64,000 nucleotides of DNA. Source: Sclerotinia nivalis. Its lineage: Eukaryota > Ascomycota > Leotiomycetes > Helotiales > Sclerotiniaceae. A program made the translations under genes and the position numbers. Each line of letters starts with the position of its first letter. Positions within the stretch are counted from its first letter, which is position 1. Under the pieces are notes generated by a model, which saw only the letters and a program-made list of their open reading frames with translations, did no database searches and had not been told where the DNA came from. Shown piece after piece: positions 45,819 through 56,424 of this stretch. The stretch is from assembly GCA_029531795.1 (NCBI GenBank), contig JAPEIS010000002.1, positions 1,054,001 through 1,118,000 on the forward strand, read 5' to 3'.

Positions 45819-47205
45819 ATGGCTCCAAGCAGACTTGAGAATGAGGATCACTCCCGCGATGCCGCTTTCAACAAAGCAATGCATAAGGATTCTGCCAATT
45901 CCGAGGGTGGTTTTCGTGCCATGATGGGGAAAGACTCCTCAGCTCAAAAGGCTGCTGTTGATGAATACTTCAAGCATTTTGACAACAAGGCTGCTAAGGA
46001 TGAAACCAAAGAGGATAGAGATGCAAGAGTCGCTGAATATGCTACTTTGACCAGACAGTGAGGTTACCCATCAATTGAAAACCAGACCCAATTCTGATAT
46101 GTTCATAGTTACTACAATCTCGCAACCGATCTTTACGAGTATGGATGGGGACAATCTTTCCATTTCTGTCGTTTCGCATACGGTGAACCTTTCTATCAAG
46201 CCATTGCCCGTCACGAACATTACCTCGCAGCCAAGATTGGTATCAAGGATGGCGACAAAGTTCTCGATGTTGGATGTGGTGTCGGTGGGCCCGCGAGAGA
46301 GATTGCCAAGTTCACTGGAGCACATATTACTGGGTTGAACAACAATGATTACCAAATCCAACGTGCAACTCGATATGCGCAAAAGGAGGGCATGGCTGAT
46401 CAATTGAAGTTTGTTAAGGGAGATTTCATGGTATGTTGCTTGTCTTTCACAAATTCGTAAGATGGAGAAATGCACAGTCCATGATGTCACGCATTTTTAA
46501 AGTATTTGCTACTTCAGAGCTTGGAGACCAAGCCATGAGACAATTAACACCATATGCACTGATAAAGGCTTTGCACATCTCATTGGTACCCATCTTGAAT
46601 TTCCTAGGCCATAACTAATAAGCTTTTAGCAAATGTCTTTCCCAGAAAACTCCTTCGATGCTGTCTACGCAATTGAAGCCACTGTTCACGCACCATCCCT
46701 CGAGGGTGTCTACTCCCAAATTTTCAGGGTTCTCAAGCCAGGTGGAACCTTCGGTGTCTACGAGTGGCTCATGACTGATAACTACGATAATGACAACGAG
46801 CATCACCGTAAGATCCGTCTCGGTATCGAGCTGGGTGACGGAATTTCAAATATGGTCAAGATTTCCGAGGGTATCGCCGCCATCAAAGCCGCCGGTTTCG
46901 AACTCGTACTCCACGAGGATTTGGCCAAGAGACCTGATGCTACTCCCTGGTACTATCCTTTGGCTGGTGAATTCAAACACATGGGTACCATTGGAGATTT
47001 CTTCACTATTGCTCGTATGACCAAGACTGGTAGAGGAATAGTACACAAATTTGTTGGTGCTTTGGAGTATTTGAGATTAGCACCACAAGGAACACAAAAG
47101 ACAGCTGATTCATTAGCTGTGGCTGCTGATTGTTTGGTTGAAGGTGCTAGGGAGGATTTGTTCACACCTATGTATTTGATGATTGCTAGAAAACCTTTGG
47201 TTTAG
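45819..47205 (+). CDS. ERG6: Sterol 24-C-methyltransferase
   Basis: CDS join(45819..46057,46109..46430,46630..47205), 378 residues. It transfers methyl from SAM to C24 of zymosterol-type sterols in ergosterol synthesis. It has [20 protein letters not shown] (sterol-binding signature I), the SAM motif [15 protein letters not shown] (about 132-146), [20 protein letters not shown], and the C-terminal sterol methyltransferase part ([26 protein letters not shown]). Intron 2 (46431-46629) is 199 bp, longer than average here; intron 1 has donor GTGAGG. Phases close exactly and the length is normal. Confidence 0.97.
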
Positions 47206-48731
47206 AGCTTGGGCGTTTGATTGCATTTGGGATGGAGGATGAAGGACGGAATGGTCTTGAACTGATGCGATTGTCATCTCTCGTCCGAATCATGAGTGAT
47301 ATACAAGATATATATATGTGCTCGGACTTTTCCTTTTACTACAGCACTGGGCTTGGTGTTTGGGATGAGGATATCTTAACCAAGATGAATGCTGGAATGA
47401 TACATTGCATATGCATACTATAGAACGATTGTAATAATTATGAAAATATAGACAACTAATAATACACAATATTTCCGTTGAATTTAAATGTGGAGTGAGG
47501 CTTCTAGTTTTATCAAAGTACAATGGAATATAACTCATCTCATGCTCTTCTTGGGGTTGTGTACTTAGAACATCCCCTAGTCCGTGCATCAGCACCTCAT
47601 GAAACTGGAGACTTCAACCATCAAAATCAACATCCAAAATGCCACTCTCCAACTTCCCTACTTGTCAGCTGGTCCACGCAATCGTATCCCTTAACACAAT
47701 ACCCCACATCCTCGCCTTGAACATGTTGGTTGTATGGGTACACTTATAGATTATAGATTTTATGAGGAAAATTCCTGAACTGACAGATAGATAGATCAGG
47801 CGATAAATGAAAGGAGGCGTGTAGGCTTGTCAATGTCGATGGAGATGGAGATGGAGATTTATGGCTACTAGGTATATCTTTCGTGGTCAGATTCTTCGTG
47901 TTGGTTTGGGTTTGTGGATTTGTGGATTTAATGTGCATCGGGTTTGGGGTCAGAGGTTTAAGGTTGGATGTTTGGGGTTGGACGTCTGGGGTTGGAAGAG
48001 GGAGGGGGAGGGGTTGGTGTGGTTTGTTTTGTTATGTCTTTTGGGTGCTTTTGTTGTGGGGATGAGGTTTATAGGGTTAGGGGGAGGGGGAGGGGAGCGG
48101 AGAGAGATGAAGGTCCGAACTAGAAGATGGAGGTATGAAGTCGGTGTGCGTTGATATGTACAGGGAATGGTATTTTTATTTTGGCTTTTGGCTTTTGAGG
48201 ATGGTGGTGGGTTTTTGCGAGGGATTGGGAGTTCGGTTTATGTTTTTGGTTTGTGTATTTGGTTTGTGTTAAGTATTGGGGGAGCTGATTTAAAGTTGCA
48301 TGTGAGAGTATGTTGATCTTTTTGTCATTATTTTTCTGTATTCGAAAAACGATGAAGGTTCAAGGCAGGATGGGTTTGCTGGAGGGTTTGAGCACGTAGT
48401 TGTACTTGGGATATGTGTTAAGTGGCATTGAGTTCGCTTGGGCTGGATTTGACTTTTCGCGACATTGTGGACGCGGTGATGAGAATCGATGTGAGATGAG
48501 ACCAAGTGGTTTTTGTTACAGACTGAGTAGTCAAGTCACTTAATTCTGCAATTTGGAACAAAGTTTAGGGAAAACACGCCATTTCTTTGCTATGGATGTG
48601 TACAAGTTAGCTGCTCCTCGAGACACACGGGTCTACCGTATCTGCAGCCACATTATGAGCCACCCCTCCTTTCTTCCGGATGTACGTAGTATCCATGTCG
48701 GGACCTCCTAAAATAAAATTCCAGGCATCTT
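47206..48731. other. Intergenic between convergent genes, with a G-rich block
   Basis: ERG6 3' region and the 3' flank of the next gene. 47880-48260 is strongly G/T-rich on the plus strand and includes a four-tract G-quadruplex-capable sequence at 48074-48095. The open frames across it (47861-48154) are low-complexity Gly/Trp/Val translations. No gene seen. Confidence 0.55.
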
Positions 48732-49569
48732 TTACAACATGCCGATCTCGTGCCATAAAAGACCATATGGGTGATGACCACTCGAATGGCCAGCTCCCAC
48801 CATCTCTCCTGCGTATCCCAGATTATGGAGAACATCCTCGCTATCCGAGCTTCTGATGAATACCTTCACAAGAGCCTTACTTTCCTTCGGCATACAATCT
48901 TTGTGACAGCGTAGAGCTTTGAAAAGGTCTGCCCAAACCTCATCTTTTGCAAGGTCGCTTTGAGAACCGTAAAGGTAGTGAAAATTGTCAATAACGACAA
49001 CACATCCTAGTTTCTGCACAGCCAGTAACCCCAGTAATTCACGAATAAACCGTACTCCATTTCTCATGGTTCCACGATCGGTCTTGATATCAGAGAAGTC
49101 CTTGCTCGTAAACTGCTCTCCCGACGCAGCATGAAACCAAAACAATTGCGCTGCCAAAGTACGGATCACATAAATTATTGGCCGGCCTTCCAGAGTTGCC
49201 GAGGAACAGCATATAAGACGTCTGTGATATATGCGACACCCGCGTACAATGCATTTCGTAGCATCACAGGTATGAGCCGAACCAGGTTGGTCAAAGGAAA
49301 AACAAAGTGCGTAAGACACAGGAGCCCGAATCCAGTTGGCAAGTTTGGACCGCTTTTCTTCGCTGGTTTCAAGTTCGGAAGTATTTTGAGCGAGACCTCT
49401 GAGGTATTCTTCTTTGGGTTTGTACTTTTCGAGGAAGAAGACGGTTCGTTTGGATGGGGTACTAATAAATAATACGCACACATTAGTCGTCACTCTTGCG
49501 TCCCTGTACTGATAAGTCGTTAACATACTTGCGGTTGAAGGACCATATTTTATTACTAATCCAAGACAT
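48732..49569 (-). CDS. Hypothetical protein, partial NTPase (STAND/NACHT-like) resemblance
   Basis: CDS complement(join(48732..49461,49529..49569)), 256 residues. The start MSWISNKIWSFNR and a 67-bp intron give a clean junction. The middle reads IIYVIRTLAAQLFWFHAASG and KLGCVVVIDNFHYLYGSQ, which resemble the segment between Walker A and Walker B of fungal STAND-type P-loop proteins (hydrophobic strand ending in Asp-Asn). No P-loop is present in the predicted protein, and no sensor or repeat domain follows. It may be a fragment of such a gene, a degenerate copy, or a different family. Confidence 0.5.
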
Positions 49570-51032
49570 GATGGCTTGTTTCTTGTTCTCGAAGAAGTTT
49601 TGGGTTCGAGGTTTATTTGATATCGTTGATGATGTACTGTCGATGAATATGTAATGTTGAAGAAGAAGAAAGGTTGAAGACGGGCGAGAGGCAATCCTTT
49701 TGTGCACAGGGAGCACGATGGTAAGACTCTAAGCTTTTCATGACTTTAGAGTTCACTTGCAATTCATCGCCCGAGCCAGAATTTTACCCCATGATCCATG
49801 GATTAAATGTTGATGATTCTTCCTCCCTATCTCTCTGCATCACCAGTTTGACTCAAACCTACCTATACATTTTTACCTTCATCATTTAATTTCTCCTCAC
49901 ACAACCTCACCCCTTGGGAATCTTCGATTGGATCAGACACCCCGACCTCATTATTCAATTATTTCCAAACAGTTCCCCTATTGTCATTCCCAAAAGTTCT
50001 CGAGCACTTGATCCGTCATTCCCTCCTCAACGCCTCATCCTCCAAATACCATTCACTACTGTAACCCATCAAGATAGCCAAAGTAACAATTTAAATTTAC
50101 CACAAACATAAGTGGAAAACAAAGATTGGTTGAACCAATCGGCCATGTTCTGATATTTCTATCTTCCTCTCCATTAAAGAACAGGAGAACATAAAGGGAT
50201 AGAATCACACAGGGGACATGACACCTGGATAGAAGCATGATCAAGCGAATGGGGGCATTGAAGATGAACATTTATTAAGCAAAGATCTTCAAGTCATCAT
50301 ACCAACAATACCCCGGATAGTATTCTGAATATGTGCCGAAGAATGATAATAACAATGACAGTATGCCTACTAAACATCATTAACTTTCCTACCAGTACTA
50401 ACCGTAATCATTAATTAAATACACTACACTATATCTACTAATCTTCCCGAGAGTAGAGAAGAACCCAGATCTCCTCCTATATCCTCAATCGCAACTTATT
50501 TCACATCTGCGATGTTGAAATGGACATCATCACGTCGGGCGTACCGATAGATTCGAGGGCGCAAAGGAATATTTCAGACTTTTAGGAAGGGAGCTAATGG
50601 TTGAAAATTGAAGGCGTGGGAAAGATACGAGTACTTGTGAATGTACATTGGAGATGGATGCTAGTACTTGCTAGAGCGAGGGGCTTGGTTTGTAGTAGTG
50701 ATAGTATTGCACTACTCCTGGTGAAAATTAACTATGATTTTCCTTCTCAGCTTTATGTCATGTACTCATTAATGACAAGTATGAATATAGAATTCTTAAA
50801 TCAAAAATGTGCTTCCTGAGACTCAAACACTTGTGTAGTAAGTAGTGAGGAGAGGTAAAGAACTTTAGATAGCATTCTAAGAGAATATCACGTTTGGAAA
50901 AAAAAAACCCGAAAATCAAAGAATGAACATGATGATTTCTTTATCGAAATGTAGGCTACTGAGTGGAGTTTACCAAAATCATCATCACGATAGTAAAACT
51001 TGTTTCCCATGTCTCCTAATTCGCATCTTCAA
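49570..51032. other. 1.5-kb intergenic region
   Basis: Upstream of the NTPase-like gene and downstream of the DUF1993 gene, both on the minus strand. Only short frames without motifs. No gene seen. Confidence 0.55.
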
Positions 51033-52191
51033 TTAAGTTTTTCCAAGGAAATCTCCCTTTCCGACGGGTACACCTTCCTTTCTGTAAAGACACCTGTGTT
51101 AGCACATCTTGCATTTCTCTTGATCAGAAACCCTCCTCATGTCTTCTGCCATTTATACACAGTGTTCGACAGTCCGAGTAAACAGCCCCAATGTGAGCTT
51201 TCAACATTTGAAAATAATCTAGTATTCAAAATGAATACACCATCTCAAACTTTTCGAATATCTCATCGAATTCAGGAACTGAAACATTCTGATTGTGGTC
51301 GGACTGCAGTTCGGATGGAACATTGAAAACACTGCTCATAAGACATAAGAAACACCAAGACATACCTCAAAATATCATAAGCAGTAACGACATGGAAGAA
51401 AAAGTTAGGAATGGCGGTATCCAGAACATATGTCTTGCCAGTGAATTTTAATTCGTTGCTTCCGATCTTCATCACTATTTCTGCGTTGTCCTTGCCATCT
51501 GTACAGTTGGAGGGGAGGGACTCGAGAATCTCGATTGTGCGGTTGATGCGGGTGAAGAGACCTGCAAACTTTGAGGGATGTCAGCATGGTGATTTGCTGT
51601 TTTCCGGAGGACTCCTTTGGGAAGTTGAGATTGAGGAGAATGGAACAGCGAAGGAAGAAAGCAAGGACCGGCCTCGAATTGATTATCGCAGGATTTGTCA
51701 AGCTCTTCAGCTTGATATCTGGCAGGTTTATCGAAACCGAATCCCAATAATCCACTTCTCCCCAGCGTATGGGTGACTGCCAAGGATATATCCACCACTT
51801 GATGAATCATCTTCTCTCACGTCCCTCCATTTCTCTAATCCTTATCTAAGAAAGAAGAAAACAAAACACCCAACTCACATCCGTCTCATTATCCTCCAAG
51901 ACAACATTCTCGGCACCACAAACCCTAACAGCCAATCCCTTGGCTGTATCAGCCACACGTTGGATCTGGAAAATCAAATCTCCCATATCATCAACCAATT
52001 TCGCATGAATGATCTTCGATTCATCTTTCTCAAAATGTGCTTGTCCTTTTGCGAGGATTTCTATGAGGATAGTGTTAATCAATATACAAAACGAAGTTGT
52101 GAAATCGGTGGAACAGGTGAGACTGACTTGATAATGACTTGAGGTTTTTGATGAAGAGGGGAACTGAGACGTCGTAGAGTGTGAGAGACAT
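51033..52191 (-). CDS. DUF1993-domain protein
   Basis: CDS complement(join(51033..51081,51366..51568,51879..52060,52128..52191)), 165 residues. It begins MSLTLYDVSVPLFIKNLKSL, continues KILAKGQAHFEKDESKIIHA and LVDDMGDLIFQIQRVADTAK, then FAGLFTRINRTIEILESLPS, IGSNELKFTGKTYVLDTAIP and ends RKEGVPVGKGDFLGKT. This is the complete DUF1993 layout (about 165-170 residues, DinB-like helical bundle). Biochemical function is unknown. Exon 3 starts at TTT after CTCAAAG, which alone keeps frame with the family sequence. Introns 2 and 3 are 310 and 284 bp, unusually long for so small a gene. Confidence 0.83.
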
Positions 52192-53538
52192 TTTGGATGG
52201 ATGGATAAATGTACGTGTGTGGATGGATGTTTGAAGAGGTTCTGTACTTTGTTGTCTTTAGAAAGATGGTTCGTAGAAGCGACGAGAGAAATGAATAAAA
52301 TTTATTGGATTTTTAGATGAACTTATATATGGTCGAAGGAGGGGTAGATGGGGTTGCTCTTTCTTTTTATAGATCTCAAAGTGGGTTGGTGTCCAACAGA
52401 GGTACAACAAGTATCTATCTCCACTCAAATCTCCGTGTGCGACTCGCACATCTATTCTCAAGATTCCACCTTCTTCCATAGTTTTGACACTATTACCAAT
52501 CCGCCCAGAGAATGAACACATATTTACCTTTTTCAGCGGCTACAGACGCAACATCGAACCAGGAAAGCAAGTAAAACCTTTGAATTTGTAATCTGTACTT
52601 AATCAGATTTGTCACCGCTGAATTGCGGGGTATTCGGTATTGGTAATCACGTGTTACACAACTTAAGCTGATGACCAAGAGGATTAGCGCTAATGCAAGA
52701 AATTTGGGGGGAAAATAGCCATTCATGCCATTTATGAATCAAATCAGCTCCCCGCTGACTTTAATCCGAGTCACCTTATTAAAATCACAAATTTGGCTAT
52801 GTCAGAAATAGTGAATGATGACGACAACTGCACTAGGTCAAGACGTTGTAATACCTTCAATAATACTAACTTTAATCTCTTTACTATCGTGACTCCTGAT
52901 TTTATACTCCTTGGTAAAGAAAAAAGAAATTTTTTTTTTGACCCTGTTCCCGATCCATATACCAGTACGCTACCGCATTTATCCCTTCAAAACGTGAGAA
53001 AAAAGGAATAGGGAGAAGGGGAATACAGGTAATTGTTCGTAAGTGTGTTGTGTTTGAGCCTGATACATTCAAACCAACGCAAAACTACCAAGGAAAAGGA
53101 CAATCTACACCTATTCTATCCCATGCTAAACGCGAGATTATAGAACGAAAGAAATTCATAATGTGAAAGGGATATGCGTAGTTCTCTCGCGATTGAGAGG
53201 AAAAGCCGGATACTAAATCGAGTAGGCCGCATACCACCATTCAATTTCTCAATTCATATTCGACAATAAATGGCCTTTCAGGCTCTGTATTTTGTTGTTC
53301 TTTTTTTCTTCGGGTCGTGAGATTGTGTTATGGTTGCTGAGTCGATCATTATCGGAATGGCCATTACTCGTAAAACAATGATTATTATACGTTGCGGCAT
53401 AAGATTCATGGTGATACGTAATTCATAAAATCATGAAACTCTCTTATGCACCAAGATAGGAGGTACCCTTTGTCCGTATTGATCTGCTAGAGGCGTAAAT
53501 GCATGAAGAGGACATCGATGCTATGGACACGACTATCG
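52192..53538. other. 1.35-kb intergenic region
   Basis: Upstream of the DUF1993 gene and downstream of the zinc-finger gene. AT-rich, with a run of T near 52931. Small frames only; no gene seen. Confidence 0.55.
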
Positions 53539-55362
53539 TCAGAGCTTCTTCCTTGAGCCAAAGGGAAAATCATCAGAACTTACCATTTTATACTTCTTGG
53601 CTTTATGGATAGAATGAATATGTCTCGTAGCCCAAGTTGTAGCGAAAGATACTAGAAATCCTATGAATCCCAAAGTTGGCATACTAGGCAGGAATTGATC
53701 GATTTTCGAAGTGGTAGATATGATCCAGTGGACTAGTTGTATGCCGGTGAGAATAAGCATCAAGGATAGTAGTATAAAAACCAAAAACTTTTGTTGCTTC
53801 GAGGCTTGTCCGAACTTCACCGCACGATGGCGGATAGGAATTACAGCAGCCTTGTTTGGTCTTTGGGTCAACATCCATGCATTTCTGTTATATCTATTCC
53901 CTCCAGGTTGCGTAGAATCATAAGTATAGGCACCGAGTATGCCAGCATTAGGATCCGGGTAAATGCTACTGCCAACTCCATAAAGACCGGTGTTAACGCT
54001 ATTGTCGAAGTTTTGAGCCTCGTTGACATTTAAGCCAAGCCCTTGTTCAAAATCCGAATATGCATAAGACGGGCCTGAAAATATCGTCGGGGTATCAAAT
54101 TCAGTATAACAATAAGGTTGTCTAGCTGGCGGCTCGGGTGGAAGCTGTGCAGTCCGAATGTAGTTTCCACAGATGAACATTTTGACTGTGCCACCACAAT
54201 TACAGACTAAAGTAGCATTCACAAAGCAGCATTGAGTGCAAATATATCGACGACATGGATTAATGCGATTGAACTCGAAGTGGGCAGTCTCAAAGTGTGC
54301 TTGTAGAGCTTCTTCGTCCATGAAAGATTGCTGACATTCGCCATCAAGATAGTAGCATTTGAATGTCGAATCATCCCAGACACCAAGAGGAAACTGGCCA
54401 CCGTTTTGAACAAGAGAATAATGAGCCGTGGCACGAGCCGCGACGTCTATTGAGGCAGAGGATCCCCATAGATTTTGGTCGTGACTAGATTCCATATCTA
54501 CGGGTGAAAAGATTAATTCGCGATCACAGGGTATTTCCGGTGCGACGCCAAAACTCCCACCAATCCCCTGCAGCTCATATTTTTCGTGTGAAGTGACCGG
54601 TGTAGCTTGTCCAGAGGGGGTGTTTGCAATTTCCAGTTCGTATGTAGGAGAGGTCGTATTGCAGTACTGTGAATCGGTTTCTTGTGTGATAGAACTTGAT
54701 TGGTGGGCATGGACTAGGCTTTCAATATCATGATGTTCTAAGGGACACTAAGAGAAACAAGTTAGGCAAAGCTTCAACAATGGGTAGGCTCGACCACATA
54801 CCGGGACACTCCGCTCTTTACAACTTTGGCAAGCTCCTAAATATCGAATCAAAGCTGTTTTAGCTCTAGACACAGGGTCGAACTTCTTCCTAGTCCGTTG
54901 TGGTACTGAGTGGCCTTGGTAAGAGACTGCCTTGTTTTTCCCAGACTGCCCCGAATATTGACTATCGGGATCAAATGACATTACCGAAGACCAATCCGAA
55001 GGAGTTGCATCAAAGGACTGCGCAGTCTTAGCTTGAGATGATCCAGAGCCATTGGTGAGAGGTCCAGGTAGGCCGGAAATACCAAATGATCCAATACTAC
55101 TGGGGGATGTTGCATTTGGGTCGTCGGAGCGTTGCGCCAATCCTTCCGTCATACGGAACTCGCTATATAACTTCGAAGCACGTTGGACTTTGTCTGGAGG
55201 AATAGGTTTCTTTATGACATCGGCGGCAGGTTGAGACGAAGAGGAAGACGATGTTTGGCGTGACAATGAAGGGCTGTGAGGAGGTCTTATGGATAAACCT
55301 TGCTGATGAAGTCGAGGCCTAGATGGAGGTGGCCGCAAATGTGTATGCGGTCGAGAATACAT
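53539..55362 (-). CDS. C2H2-type zinc-finger protein with two C-terminal membrane segments
   Basis: CDS complement(join(53539..54747,54802..55362)), 589 residues. The N-terminus is disordered (Ser/Pro/Gln-rich). Around residues 170-195 KTALIRYLGACQSCKERSVP joined to CPLEHHDI gives the conserved Cys motif of a fungal zinc-finger protein family; the 54-bp intron falls exactly inside it. A C2H2-like finger follows at about C318, C325, H338, H343, then a Cys-rich ribbon (YICTQCCFVNATLVCNCGG). The C-terminus has a strong hydrophobic helix at about 508-530 (FLVFILLSLMLILTGIQLV) and a weaker one at 545-561. A canonical GTAAGT just before the stop (after KKYKM) hints at one more intron, which would give a slightly different tail. 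Confidence 0.75.
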
Positions 55363-56424
55363 TTTGGTGGCCTAGTCCGGCGTGAATATTTTCGACAAGT
55401 TGGTTGTACCTCTGGATGAGTGGGTGGTGATTGTTGAGTCAAAGTAAGGCTGAAGGCTAAAAAGTTGAGCTGGGCGCGATGCAGAACAAAACACAAATGT
55501 AATGCCTCGGTGAAAACTGTATTTTATGAAATAGTCATTCTACAGTCAATGGAATAATATGAGATAGTTCACAAACAGAGAGTTCCACTTGCAGAAGAGA
55601 TGGAAGAGCCTTATCATATTTCTTATATAGCCATGATGCTACACGGTATACACATTACCCAGCGCCCTCAACTTAGACGAACCTATCCACGGCTACCGCA
55701 GGGATTTCGGTGAACTGCTCGACATGCACACTAATAATTGAAAACACAATATTGCAATCGAACATGAAAACATTGACACGAATCTCCTAAATGATTTCGA
55801 TGCTTGAAAAACAATGGGACAAGAGGCGGTGCAAGTAACTTGTTCTTCTGTTTACTAGCGAGATTTGCAGTGGAGATAAGAAACGTTCTGGAATATGTGG
55901 CTGGTAGAAGCTGCATGCCGGGCGAGACATGACTGCCATTGTTGTGAGAACTGTAATTTTTTTGGTATGCACAAAACGTCCTCCCAATAACATTTCAATA
56001 AAGATCAGGTCCTGTGCTATAAAGCAGCGAAGACTCAATTCGATTCGATAGGTAAGCAAATATGGGCGAGCATCACGATATCATTTGGCTTGCGATGTAT
56101 GGCAAGGAGAAACAGGCGACGACAACTACTTGTGTGGCGAAGCAATTAATTATTTCGCGCCTTCTGAAACGAAGCAGCTCCGCCCTATTGACGCCCTTAA
56201 AGCTGGCTCTTTGCCCAAAAGTCACCGAGTAATACGAGGTTTTGAGAGCCCCTCGGCTTGTCACAAATCTCCGCAGTAAAGCATTTTCTTGAATGTAGCT
56301 GGTAGACAGAAGCTCATAGCTCTAGAAAAGCCATCCCTATTTGAAAATCGGGGATTTGACGTCAGTATGATTGAACGGCTACTCCTTAAGTTTAGTAGAG
56401 GAGAGACAACGGGTATGCATTTGT
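55363..56424. other. 1.06-kb intergenic region
   Basis: Promoter of the zinc-finger gene and 3' region of the DUF2439 gene. No reading frame with family features. Confidence 0.55.

Noticed and set aside
47861..48154. 97-codon Gly/Trp/Val-rich frame
   Set aside because: Low-complexity translation of a G/T-rich strand with no homolog-like features.
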